Positions 43,130 to 49,085 of a stretch of 49,085 bases of DNA are shown piece after piece (the stretch's first letter is position 1; each line of letters opens with the position of its first letter). The notes below the pieces were generated by a model, which was not told the origin of the DNA, did not search any database, and was given only the letters and a program-made list of their open reading frames with translations. This stretch comes from an uncultured Opitutales bacterium. Its GTDB lineage: Bacteria > Verrucomicrobiota > Verrucomicrobiia > Opitutales > Seribacteraceae. The stretch covers positions 1 to 49,085 of the forward strand of contig CAJQSI010000050.1 of NCBI GenBank assembly GCA_905612515.1, given 5' to 3'. The position numbers and the translations under genes are program-made.

Positions 43130-43690
43130 ATGGAGTTTGCTGTAAAAAAGCATGTGCTGATGAGTGATTCCGTGTCGGTAGAGTTTTCTCAACAACTTAC
43201 GCAAATTCAGCGTAGGCTGTACTCATACATACTTTCCCTTGTCCCAAATAGGGCTGAGGCCGAAGACATATTACAGGAGTCCAATTTCGTTCTTTGTCGC
43301 AAGGCCAAGGAATATGACAAGGACCGGAATTTTCAGGCGTGGGCATTTCGAATCGCCCGCTATCAGGTCATGGCATTTTTAAAAACGCGGAAGAGAAGTA
43401 AGTTGATTTTTTCCGAAGGTATAGTGGAACTTCTGGCGGAAGAATTAGAAGATAACTCTCGATTTGAAAAAATGAGAAAGGCTTTGTCAAATTGTCTTGA
43501 TGAATTAGGTGAAAGGAGCCGTGCGGTTGCCCGGCTTCGATTTGAGAAAAACTGCACTCTTCTGGAAATTGCAGAAAAATTAGGGAGGCCGATGGGCACG
43601 GTTTCGGCTACCCTTTACAGAGTTCGTGTTGCACTTGCCCAATGCGTACGCAAGAAAGTGGCCGAGGAAGAGGCAGCGGAAATTGCCTAA
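43130..43690 (+). CDS. ECF-type RNA polymerase sigma factor
   Basis: The 186-residue product has sigma region 2 ('RRLYSYILSLVPNRAEAEDI', 'LQESNFVLCRKAKEYDKDRN', 'FQAWAFRIARYQVMAFLKTR') and region 4.2 ('RSRAVARLRFEKNCTLLEIA', 'EKLGRPMGTVSATLYRVRVA'). There is no region 1 or 3, as in ECF sigma factors. The form is typical of PVC-phylum ECF groups that are encoded beside membrane FecR-like proteins. The next gene fits that role. The start may be this ATG or the ATG at 43160; the first has its Shine-Dalgarno inside a hairpin stem. Confidence 0.93.
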   Translation: MEFAVKKHVLMSDSVSVEFSQQLTQIQRRLYSYILSLVPNRAEAEDILQESNFVLCRKAKEYDKDRNFQAWAFRIARYQVMAFLKTRKRSKLIFSEGIVELLAEELEDNSRFEKMRKALSNCLDELGERSRAVARLRFEKNCTLLEIAEKLGRPMGTVSATLYRVRVALAQCVRKKVAEEEAAEIA

Positions 43691-43837
43691 TAAAAAGTTT
43701 AGATCGCAACATGCTGACTGGCAGCGAGTTGGGGTTTCTCGACCGCGAAAGTTAAAAAAAAATGCAAGATTTGGCGACTTTTGGCTAATTATACAGTGAA
43801 GGACGCTATGTTCGGAGAACCCTTATAGTCATTATTT

Positions 43838-44986
43838 ATGTCAAATACCTCTAACGCTTTTCAAGATTTGGATCGTTTGGTCATCCAACTGTTCGACGAG
43901 TCGTTGTCTCAAGCAGATAAGGAAATCCTTGAGAACATAATTCGGGATAATCCAGAAGCTCGCAGGCGTTATGCGGATCTCGTAACTTTGGAATCGATGT
44001 TACATTGGGAATTTGCAGGAGTTGAGTCTGATGTTAACACTTTGCGTTATACCCCATTAATCGACTTCTCTGCTTGGTTGCGTCCTGCAATGGCTGTTGC
44101 CGCGTGTTTCGTCGCGGCTCTGATTGGTTGGTGGGTTATCGATCAAGGTGTCCCTGTTGTGGATGCTGAACATGAAATAGCATCTCGACCGCTTTCGCAT
44201 TCTAGTGTCATTACTGGGGCGAATTCCCCTGATGGTCTCCAACCCCCATTGGTCAACCTCGTTGTTGGCAACGAACCTAACACGATTGTATTTGGTTCCG
44301 AACCTAAAAAAGTGATGATTTCGTCCATCAAACCGTCTTCAACTGTGAACTTGGCCCGACAGGATCGAGAAGCTCTACTTGATGCAGCCTATGGCCTGGA
44401 AATTTTGGAGAGCGGACAAGGTTTTGGTGAAGGTGGTTATGTTGAAGTTAAGGAAAATGTCACTGCGTGGCGAACCGAAGATGCCTTGAGAGTGGGTGAA
44501 GAATTCGGGGTGCAACCTTATAAAGGTGGTAACATGCTTCGGTTTTCTCGAATGGAAGTGGATGTATTTGCAAAAAAAGCTGAGGTATCCGAACTTGTCA
44601 GCGTGCTCGATGTCCGCTCGCTTGGAACAAATCTTGCGAATGGTAAGACTGTCGTAAAATCTTCCGTATGTTTCAACCAAGGGGTTGGCATTGCCGATGG
44701 AAGTACGTCTTTTGCACTTGGTCTTCATGCGATTAATCGTGAAGGTCGGGTTAGCCTTGCGATCGCCAAGAAAGAAACGAGCGTGATGAGTGATTTGAAT
44801 CCCAACACTTGGGAGCGGGTCGAAAGCGAGATTGAACTGCCAGAGGGAACCGACTTTGTCGTAGTTTCGCTGTCAGCTCAAAAAGAGGGTTCCCAAGCCT
44901 TGCTGCCGAATTTGAGCGGACATTATGCCGATGGATTGGAAATAGCCATGGCGGTGGATGGTCGCCCTGTATACAGTCGCCTTTAA
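43838..44986 (+). CDS. FecR-like/anti-sigma membrane protein
   Basis: The 382-residue product has an N-terminal cytoplasmic helical part ('DLDRLVIQLFDESLSQADKE', 'IIRDNPEARRRYADLVTLES'), one transmembrane helix near residues 82-101 ('AMAVAACFVAALIGWWVI') and a large beta-rich exported domain ('ALDVLEILESGQGFGEGGY'-like start, 'DFVVVSLSAQKEG', 'YADGLEIAMAVDGRPVYSRL'; first motif approximate). This is the layout of the FecR-like partners that accompany ECF sigma factors in Verrucomicrobia and Planctomycetes. No zinc-binding HxxxCxxC motif is present. It probably holds the upstream sigma factor and senses a periplasmic signal, which is inference from order and topology. It starts 147 nt after the sigma gene. 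Confidence 0.82.
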   Translation: MSNTSNAFQDLDRLVIQLFDESLSQADKEILENIIRDNPEARRRYADLVTLESMLHWEFAGVESDVNTLRYTPLIDFSAWLRPAMAVAACFVAALIGWWVIDQGVPVVDAEHEIASRPLSHSSVITGANSPDGLQPPLVNLVVGNEPNTIVFGSEPKKVMISSIKPSSTVNLARQDREALLDAAYGLEILESGQGFGEGGYVEVKENVTAWRTEDALRVGEEFGVQPYKGGNMLRFSRMEVDVFAKKAEVSELVSVLDVRSLGTNLANGKTVVKSSVCFNQGVGIADGSTSFALGLHAINREGRVSLAIAKKETSVMSDLNPNTWERVESEIELPEGTDFVVVSLSAQKEGSQALLPNLSGHYADGLEIAMAVDGRPVYSRL

Positions 44987-45103
44987 CCAGTTTTTTCGTC
45001 CTGGTGGGGCAAGGATCCGCATACAACCTCCTATTTTATCGGAAAGGATTTTGGGGTATTGTTAGGCGTTGACGATATTGCAGTTTAGAGAAAGGAATGG
45101 CTC

Positions 45104-46339
45104 ATGAACTGTAGAGTTTTTTTTCTGATGGCATCGCTTTCACTCGCGTTTTGTCCATCCATGGCTGATGATTGGCCAGGGTTTGGGGGAGCCCGAAGAG
45201 ATGGTGCGTCTACCGAGAAAGGGCTTCGGTTAGAATGGGGAGACGATGAGCCTAAACCCCTTTGGAAGGCCAAGGTCGGAGCAGGATACTCTTCTGTCAT
45301 CGAGGCTGTCGGGCTTGCCTACACGGTTGGAAACGCCAATGGGAAAAACACCATATTTTGCTTTGATGCGAACTCGGGTGAAAAGAAATGGACTCATTCT
45401 TTCCCGTGCGAAAAAGCTCCTAAGTATTTTGACGGCGGGTCACGCGCAACTCCTGCTGTCGCCGATGGCATTCTGTATCTGGCCAGTCACGAAGGAGCAT
45501 TTTTTGCGTTCGAGGCGAAGACGGGCAAGGTCTTGTGGAGTAAGAATTTAATAGAAGACTTTAATGGCCGACGGCCTACTTGGGGGTTTTCAGGATCGCC
45601 TTTGGTTTCTGATGGCAAGGTGATCGTCGATACGGGATCTAAAGATGGCGCTCTTGTTGCCATGAATGCAAAGACTGGAGACTTGGTTTGGAGAGGCGGA
45701 ACTGATGAAGCGGGCTATGCCTCACCTATGCTTCGAGCAAATAAGCCAACGGAAATCTTAGTTTTCAACCGTGCTGGCCTTTGTTCATTTTTGCTGGCTG
45801 ACGGCAAGCCACTCTATCGCTTTCAACATAAGACTCGATATGGCATCAACGTGGCGCAACCGTTGGATACGGGTAATTCCATTCTTATCTCTTCTGCATA
45901 CGGCAAAGGTTCAGCATTGGTAGACGTGAGTGGTCGAACCGCAAAGGCGGTGTGGGAAACCGAATCCTTTTCCAGTCAAATGGCCAGCTTGGTAAAAAAA
46001 GATAATTACGCCTATGGAATTCATGGCCAGACTGGGGCAAGGGCTAAATATGCAACCTTGTGCTGTCTGGATATTCGGAAAGGTTCGTCTCGATGGGAGC
46101 AAAAGGGTTTTGGTTTAGGGTCCGTCATTCTCGTGGGCGACACTCTTGTAATTCTTAGTGATGCGGGCGAACTTGCGCTAGCCGAAGCCAATCCCGCCGG
46201 CTACATTGAAAAAGCTCGCTTTCAAGTGCTTGGCGGAAAGGACGGTTGGACCCCACCATCTTATTCCAACGGCAGGCTTTATTGCCGTAGCAGTCGAGGT
46301 GATGTTGTCTGCTTGGGGATGGCGGCAACCAGCAGGTAA
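45104..46339 (+). CDS. secreted PQQ-like beta-propeller protein
   Basis: The 411-residue protein has a signal peptide ('MNCRVFFLMASLSLAFCPSM', predicted cleavage near Ala-Asp 21/22). It then has the PVC-typical start 'DWPGFGGARRDGASTEKGLR' and about seven propeller blades with 'FCFDANSGEKKWTHSF', 'FAFEAKTGKVLWSKNL' and 'VAMNAKTGDLVWRGG'. These resemble PQQ-enzyme repeats and the BamB family, but no PQQ-ligand or calcium motif of dehydrogenases was recognised. It is likely a periplasmic scaffold or substrate-binding protein. It follows the FecR-like gene by about 117 nt and may belong to the sigma regulon, which is inference from position only. Confidence 0.87.
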   Translation: MNCRVFFLMASLSLAFCPSMADDWPGFGGARRDGASTEKGLRLEWGDDEPKPLWKAKVGAGYSSVIEAVGLAYTVGNANGKNTIFCFDANSGEKKWTHSFPCEKAPKYFDGGSRATPAVADGILYLASHEGAFFAFEAKTGKVLWSKNLIEDFNGRRPTWGFSGSPLVSDGKVIVDTGSKDGALVAMNAKTGDLVWRGGTDEAGYASPMLRANKPTEILVFNRAGLCSFLLADGKPLYRFQHKTRYGINVAQPLDTGNSILISSAYGKGSALVDVSGRTAKAVWETESFSSQMASLVKKDNYAYGIHGQTGARAKYATLCCLDIRKGSSRWEQKGFGLGSVILVGDTLVILSDAGELALAEANPAGYIEKARFQVLGGKDGWTPPSYSNGRLYCRSSRGDVVCLGMAATSR

Positions 46340-46350
46340 GTAAGCGGCCG

Positions 46351-46384
46351 GAGCGGAACGGGTTCCAAATTGTTCGGAACGCTC
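46351..46384. terminator. inverted repeat between convergent genes
   Basis: Nested pairing of GAGC/GCTC (outer) and GTTCC/GGAAC (inner), with a 7-nt bulge, lies between the PQQ-like gene and the SMP-30/cupredoxin gene. It could end transcription from either side. No clear T-run follows. Confidence 0.3.
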
Positions 46385-46395
46385 GTCAGCCGAAA

Positions 46396-47700
46396 CTATT
46401 TTACGACGTGCATGACGCCGCGCATGATTATGGAATGCCCGGGGAAAGTGCAGACGTAAGGGTAATCGCCCGGAGCTGGGGCAGTGAATTGTATTGTAGC
46501 CCTTTGGCCATGTTCCAACATGGTTGAGCCCCAGAGGACTTTATCGGTGTCTGGTCGGAATTGCTTGGCGAAGCCCTCGGCTCCGAGTGCGATTGCGAGC
46601 GCCGCTACCTCGTCTGCCGTTCCGGGCTTCACGAAGATTAGGTTGTGTGGGGGATAATCGTCGTTCTTGAAGAGTACGGTTACTTTCTGCCCTGTGCGAA
46701 CAGTGAATTTCTTTGTGTCATAGAGAAGCTTTTCCTTTATGCAGGCGATAGTAACTTTCGCTTCATCGCCGGCTTGAGGAGTGCTTGCGTTCACGAAGCC
46801 GGCTCCTGCGACCTGCATGGCTAGAGAGTAAAAACCGGTGCGGGCAGTGACGAATAGAGTTTTGCCGTCCGTACCACCGAAGCAAATGTTAGAAGGCCTT
46901 TCGGGGAACGCGAGGTCGGCGATTTCTTTGCCCTCAGGATTTAAAACCTTAACCGTACCCGAGGTGAGGTAGAGGTTGCCTTTCTTATCCAAAGTCATTC
47001 CGTCGGAACCCGATTCGGCAAACAGTTTTTTGTCCGAAAGCGTGCCTTCTTCTCCCTCATCGATGGTGTAGCGGAAGGTCTTTCCTTGTCCGGGGTCGGC
47101 CACGAAGAGAGTTTTGCCGTCTGGAGTGCCAATTACTCCATTGGGCCTCTTGAGGTCGGAAGCTACCCGGAAAACTTGGTCGCGGTAGGGAGTGATGTAA
47201 AAGAGGTATTCGCCATCCTGCGACAATTCCTTCCGTCCGTAGTTTGGGTCGGTAAAGAAGATGCCCCCGTTTGGGTGAATCCAGAGGTCGTTTGGGTTGT
47301 TGAAGGGTCGTCCGTCAAATTGATCTCCGACCAGCTCTTTTTCAGTTCCGTCTTCGAGATAGAAAGACGTTACGCAGCGCTTTTCACCCAGACACGCATA
47401 GATATCACCTTCCTTGGAGAAGTAGAGTCCGTTTGCTCCACCCGAATTCTCGATAAAGGTGGAAAGCTTTTTGTCGACCGCGCTCCATTTGTGAATGCGG
47501 TTGTTTGGAATATCAGTGAAATATACGTCGCCTTTGCCGTCGGCAGCCGGCCCTTCGGTGAACCTAAAACCACCCGCAAGCTTCACTGGTTTGGAGCCAT
47601 CTGCAACCAGACTTTCTTTTTTTGCAAGCAGGTCGTCGCTCTCGGCAAATTGCGAGCACAGCACGGCTGCAAGCACGGCTTTGTATCGATGGAATTTCAT
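46396..47700 (-). CDS. SMP-30/gluconolactonase-like propeller fused to azurin-like cupredoxin
   Basis: The 434-residue product has a signal peptide ('MKFHRYKAVLAAVLCSQFAE'). Residues of about 30-290 form an SMP-30-type six-blade propeller ('LAGGFRFTEGPAADGKGDVY', 'FNNPNDLWIHPNGGIFFTDP', 'RPNGVIGTPDGKTLFVADPG', 'SGSDGMTLDKKGNLYLTSG'). The last 115 residues or so are a cupredoxin with likely copper ligands His (in 'PPHNLIF'), Cys and His (in 'YVCTFPGHSIIMRGVM') and Met. It may act as a periplasmic lactonase or dehydrogenase coupled to copper electron transfer. The start at 47700 gives the signal peptide; an ATG 12 codons earlier is less likely. It lies downstream of the PVC-type propeller gene with a 103-nt gap. 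Confidence 0.9.
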   Translation of the reverse strand: MKFHRYKAVLAAVLCSQFAESDDLLAKKESLVADGSKPVKLAGGFRFTEGPAADGKGDVYFTDIPNNRIHKWSAVDKKLSTFIENSGGANGLYFSKEGDIYACLGEKRCVTSFYLEDGTEKELVGDQFDGRPFNNPNDLWIHPNGGIFFTDPNYGRKELSQDGEYLFYITPYRDQVFRVASDLKRPNGVIGTPDGKTLFVADPGQGKTFRYTIDEGEEGTLSDKKLFAESGSDGMTLDKKGNLYLTSGTVKVLNPEGKEIADLAFPERPSNICFGGTDGKTLFVTARTGFYSLAMQVAGAGFVNASTPQAGDEAKVTIACIKEKLLYDTKKFTVRTGQKVTVLFKNDDYPPHNLIFVKPGTADEVAALAIALGAEGFAKQFRPDTDKVLWGSTMLEHGQRATIQFTAPAPGDYPYVCTFPGHSIIMRGVMHVVK

Positions 47701-47803
47701 ACTTGTGGATATAAATTCGAAGAATATTGCACGCAAGACATCCGCCTCTCGGCGAATGCTCCACTACAGGTAAATAGAGTTAAACGCGGAATTTATCCTC
47801 GAA

Positions 47804-49085
47804 TCAAAGCTTTTTCGACCAAAATTGTTTTACGGTCTTGGCGGCAATCTGGGCGTGGTTCACTGGCGACTTCAGCACTTGCTCGAGCAATTTACTGTTT
47901 ACTACATTATGCTGTTGGTGAATCCAAAGGCCTTCAAGAATGTGATGGGCGTGGTCTTTGTTGTTGGCGTCAAATTGCTTTAGCCATTTTTCGGTGGCGG
48001 CAATTACTTCCTTAGTGTCCCGTTCGCTCAGTTCGATACGAGCACGGTGGCGAATGATGTTAGTCGGGTTCTTGAGTAGGTCGAGTAGTGTTGCAATAGG
48101 CTGACCGTCAACTTTTACATGCTTCATTAGGTCGCGACCTTTTGCGGTTAAGCGGTAAACGCGGCCATGAGTTTTGTTGCGGTTGGGGTCACGTACATTG
48201 TGCTGCATGTGCCCAACAATGACATTCTGCCAATCAGAAACATAGAGAGCTCCGTCATCACCGATTTCAATGTCGGTGGGCCGGAAGTTCCGATCCTTCT
48301 CGGAGACCAAGAGATCTTCAATGGCGGTTCCCTTGCGATTGCCGTTTCCATCGTCGGCAAGCGTATACTGCTTGAGTCCGAGGAAACCGATTGAGTTGCA
48401 TATTACGAAGTTTCCGTTGTTGCGCTCGGGAAAGTGGGCGCTTGATAAGACGCTACTGGACGGAACAGGTCTCACGGTTTTATTTAGGAGGGATTGCATC
48501 TTGAAGCCTCCCTTTCCGTCGGGTCGTACTTGGTAGGCTCTCCCGCCGGTGCCATCAGTTGCATAATGGTAGCCCCAGTAATCAAAACTAATGCCATGTG
48601 GGTTGGGGCTGTTGCCTGCATGCAAAGCATATTCAGACGTGCGCGGGTTGAAGCGGTACATCGCGCTGTTGCCGTGCTGCTGAGGCCCTTTCCAGGGTGT
48701 CTCGACATTTGAGACATGAAAAACGCCGCGCTGATAGTAGATGTGACCGTCGGGACCGAAAACGAGGTTGTTTGCGGTGTGGTGCGTATCGGCTGAGTCT
48801 AGACCGTGCATGATGCGGATACGGACATCTGCTACGTCGTCACCGTCAGTATCTTTAAGGAAGATTAGATCTGGAGCGGATGCCACGATTACGCCGCCAT
48901 TCCAAAAGTCGAAGCCAGTGGGGTTGTGAACCTTGGCAAAGGTTATCGCCTTGTCGGCTACACCGTCACGATTTTCGTCCGGCAGGATGATGAGCGCATC
49001 GTTCATCTTCTTCAGCGGCTCCCACTTCGGATACGTCGGCCATGCGGCGACCCAAAGTCTACCTTTTGTGTCGACTGCCATTTGA
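47804..49085 (-). CDS. PVC-type membrane-bound dehydrogenase-like propeller protein (5'-partial)
   Basis: The frame is open to the right edge; the ATG at 49081 is internal ('[20 protein letters not shown]' reads through it). About 427 residues are visible. The propeller has '[19 protein letters not shown]', '[20 protein letters not shown]', '[20 protein letters not shown]', '[20 protein letters not shown]' and '[20 protein letters not shown]', as in the secreted dehydrogenase-type proteins abundant in Verrucomicrobia and Planctomycetes. A short helical HEAT-like tail follows ('[20 protein letters not shown]') and ends at 'FWSKKL'. No CxxCH haem motif or cupredoxin domain is present in this portion, although relatives often carry one at the C-terminus. 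It precedes the SMP-30/cupredoxin gene on the same strand. Confidence 0.9.
   Translation of the reverse strand, partial: QMAVDTKGRLWVAAWPTYPKWEPLKKMNDALIILPDENRDGVADKAITFAKVHNPTGFDFWNGGVIVASAPDLIFLKDTDGDDVADVRIRIMHGLDSADTHHTANNLVFGPDGHIYYQRGVFHVSNVETPWKGPQQHGNSAMYRFNPRTSEYALHAGNSPNPHGISFDYWGYHYATDGTGGRAYQVRPDGKGGFKMQSLLNKTVRPVPSSSVLSSAHFPERNNGNFVICNSIGFLGLKQYTLADDGNGNRKGTAIEDLLVSEKDRNFRPTDIEIGDDGALYVSDWQNVIVGHMQHNVRDPNRNKTHGRVYRLTAKGRDLMKHVKVDGQPIATLLDLLKNPTNIIRHRARIELSERDTKEVIAATEKWLKQFDANNKDHAHHILEGLWIHQQHNVVNSKLLEQVLKSPVNHAQIAAKTVKQFWSKKL

Noticed and set aside
47086-48015. 309-codon plus-strand ORF across the SMP-30 and PVC-type genes
   Set aside because: It runs antisense through two clearly coding genes and has no protein-like features.
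1-49085. CRISPR arrays, tRNA, rRNA, insertion sequences, integrases or attachment sites
   Set aside because: None was recognised; the only short tandem direct repeat is the two-copy unit in the lipoprotein.

Overview
The window looks like a chromosomal segment of a marine-type Verrucomicrobiota, most likely class Opitutae (Puniceicoccales/Opitutales-like). This is inferred from gene content, not from a database search. The indicators are a giant Ig-like repeat protein with the aromatic W/Y-rich C-terminal repeats common in this class, PVC-type propeller, PQQ-like and cupredoxin secreted proteins, an ECF sigma factor paired with a FecR-like membrane protein, divergent flagellins, and oleC/oleD hydrocarbon genes. 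No rRNA, tRNA, transposase, integrase or CRISPR array was seen.

Layout. (1) 1-14.3 kb: one reading frame, open at the left edge, encodes more than 4750 residues of a mosaic cell-surface protein with about 20 Ig-like modules. Glycine-rich G-x-GY modules, a LamG domain and other domains are nested inside them. (2) 14.3-18.3 kb: two GT4 glycosyltransferases, a pseudopilin, a small lipoprotein and a secreted thioredoxin. (3) 18.3-35.1 kb: ordinary housekeeping genes, namely hisF, an unknown 586-residue protein, rho, metG, a CBS/CorC membrane protein, hisC, an RmlD-like reductase, a lipoate-ligase-family protein, two RNA methyltransferases, the apparent operon trxB-oleC-oleD, tatD and a MazG-like pyrophosphohydrolase. 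(4) 35.1-37.7 kb: a three-repeat coiled-coil protein and a SulP transporter. (5) 37.7-41.6 kb: a flagellin locus. (6) 41.7-49.1 kb: a Wzz-like coiled-coil membrane protein, an ECF sigma factor with an anti-sigma/FecR-like partner, a secreted PQQ-like propeller, an SMP-30/cupredoxin fusion, and a PVC-type propeller protein cut by the right edge.

The flagellin locus is the most unusual part. A sigma-28-type promoter (37823-37849) lies about 800 nt upstream of the first intact flagellin. The leader holds three successive copies of one arrangement: two hairpins carrying GGA in or next to the loop, then a start codon. The second copy precedes a decayed flagellin N-terminus and the third precedes the intact flagellin. 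The hairpin sequences resemble CsrA binding sites, which suggests CsrA-type translational control of flagellin. The next gene is a flagellin whose variable region is a C-type lectin-like domain with intact EPN and WND motifs. It is broken by one extra G and one in-frame TGA, so it is a recent pseudogene or carries sequence errors.

Other points of note are a Rho factor that lacks the RNP1 aromatic residues of its primary RNA site, the nested-domain architecture of the giant protein, an ECF sigma gene whose ribosome-binding site is folded into a perfect 8-bp hairpin, and oleC-oleD placed behind trxB without oleA or oleB nearby.
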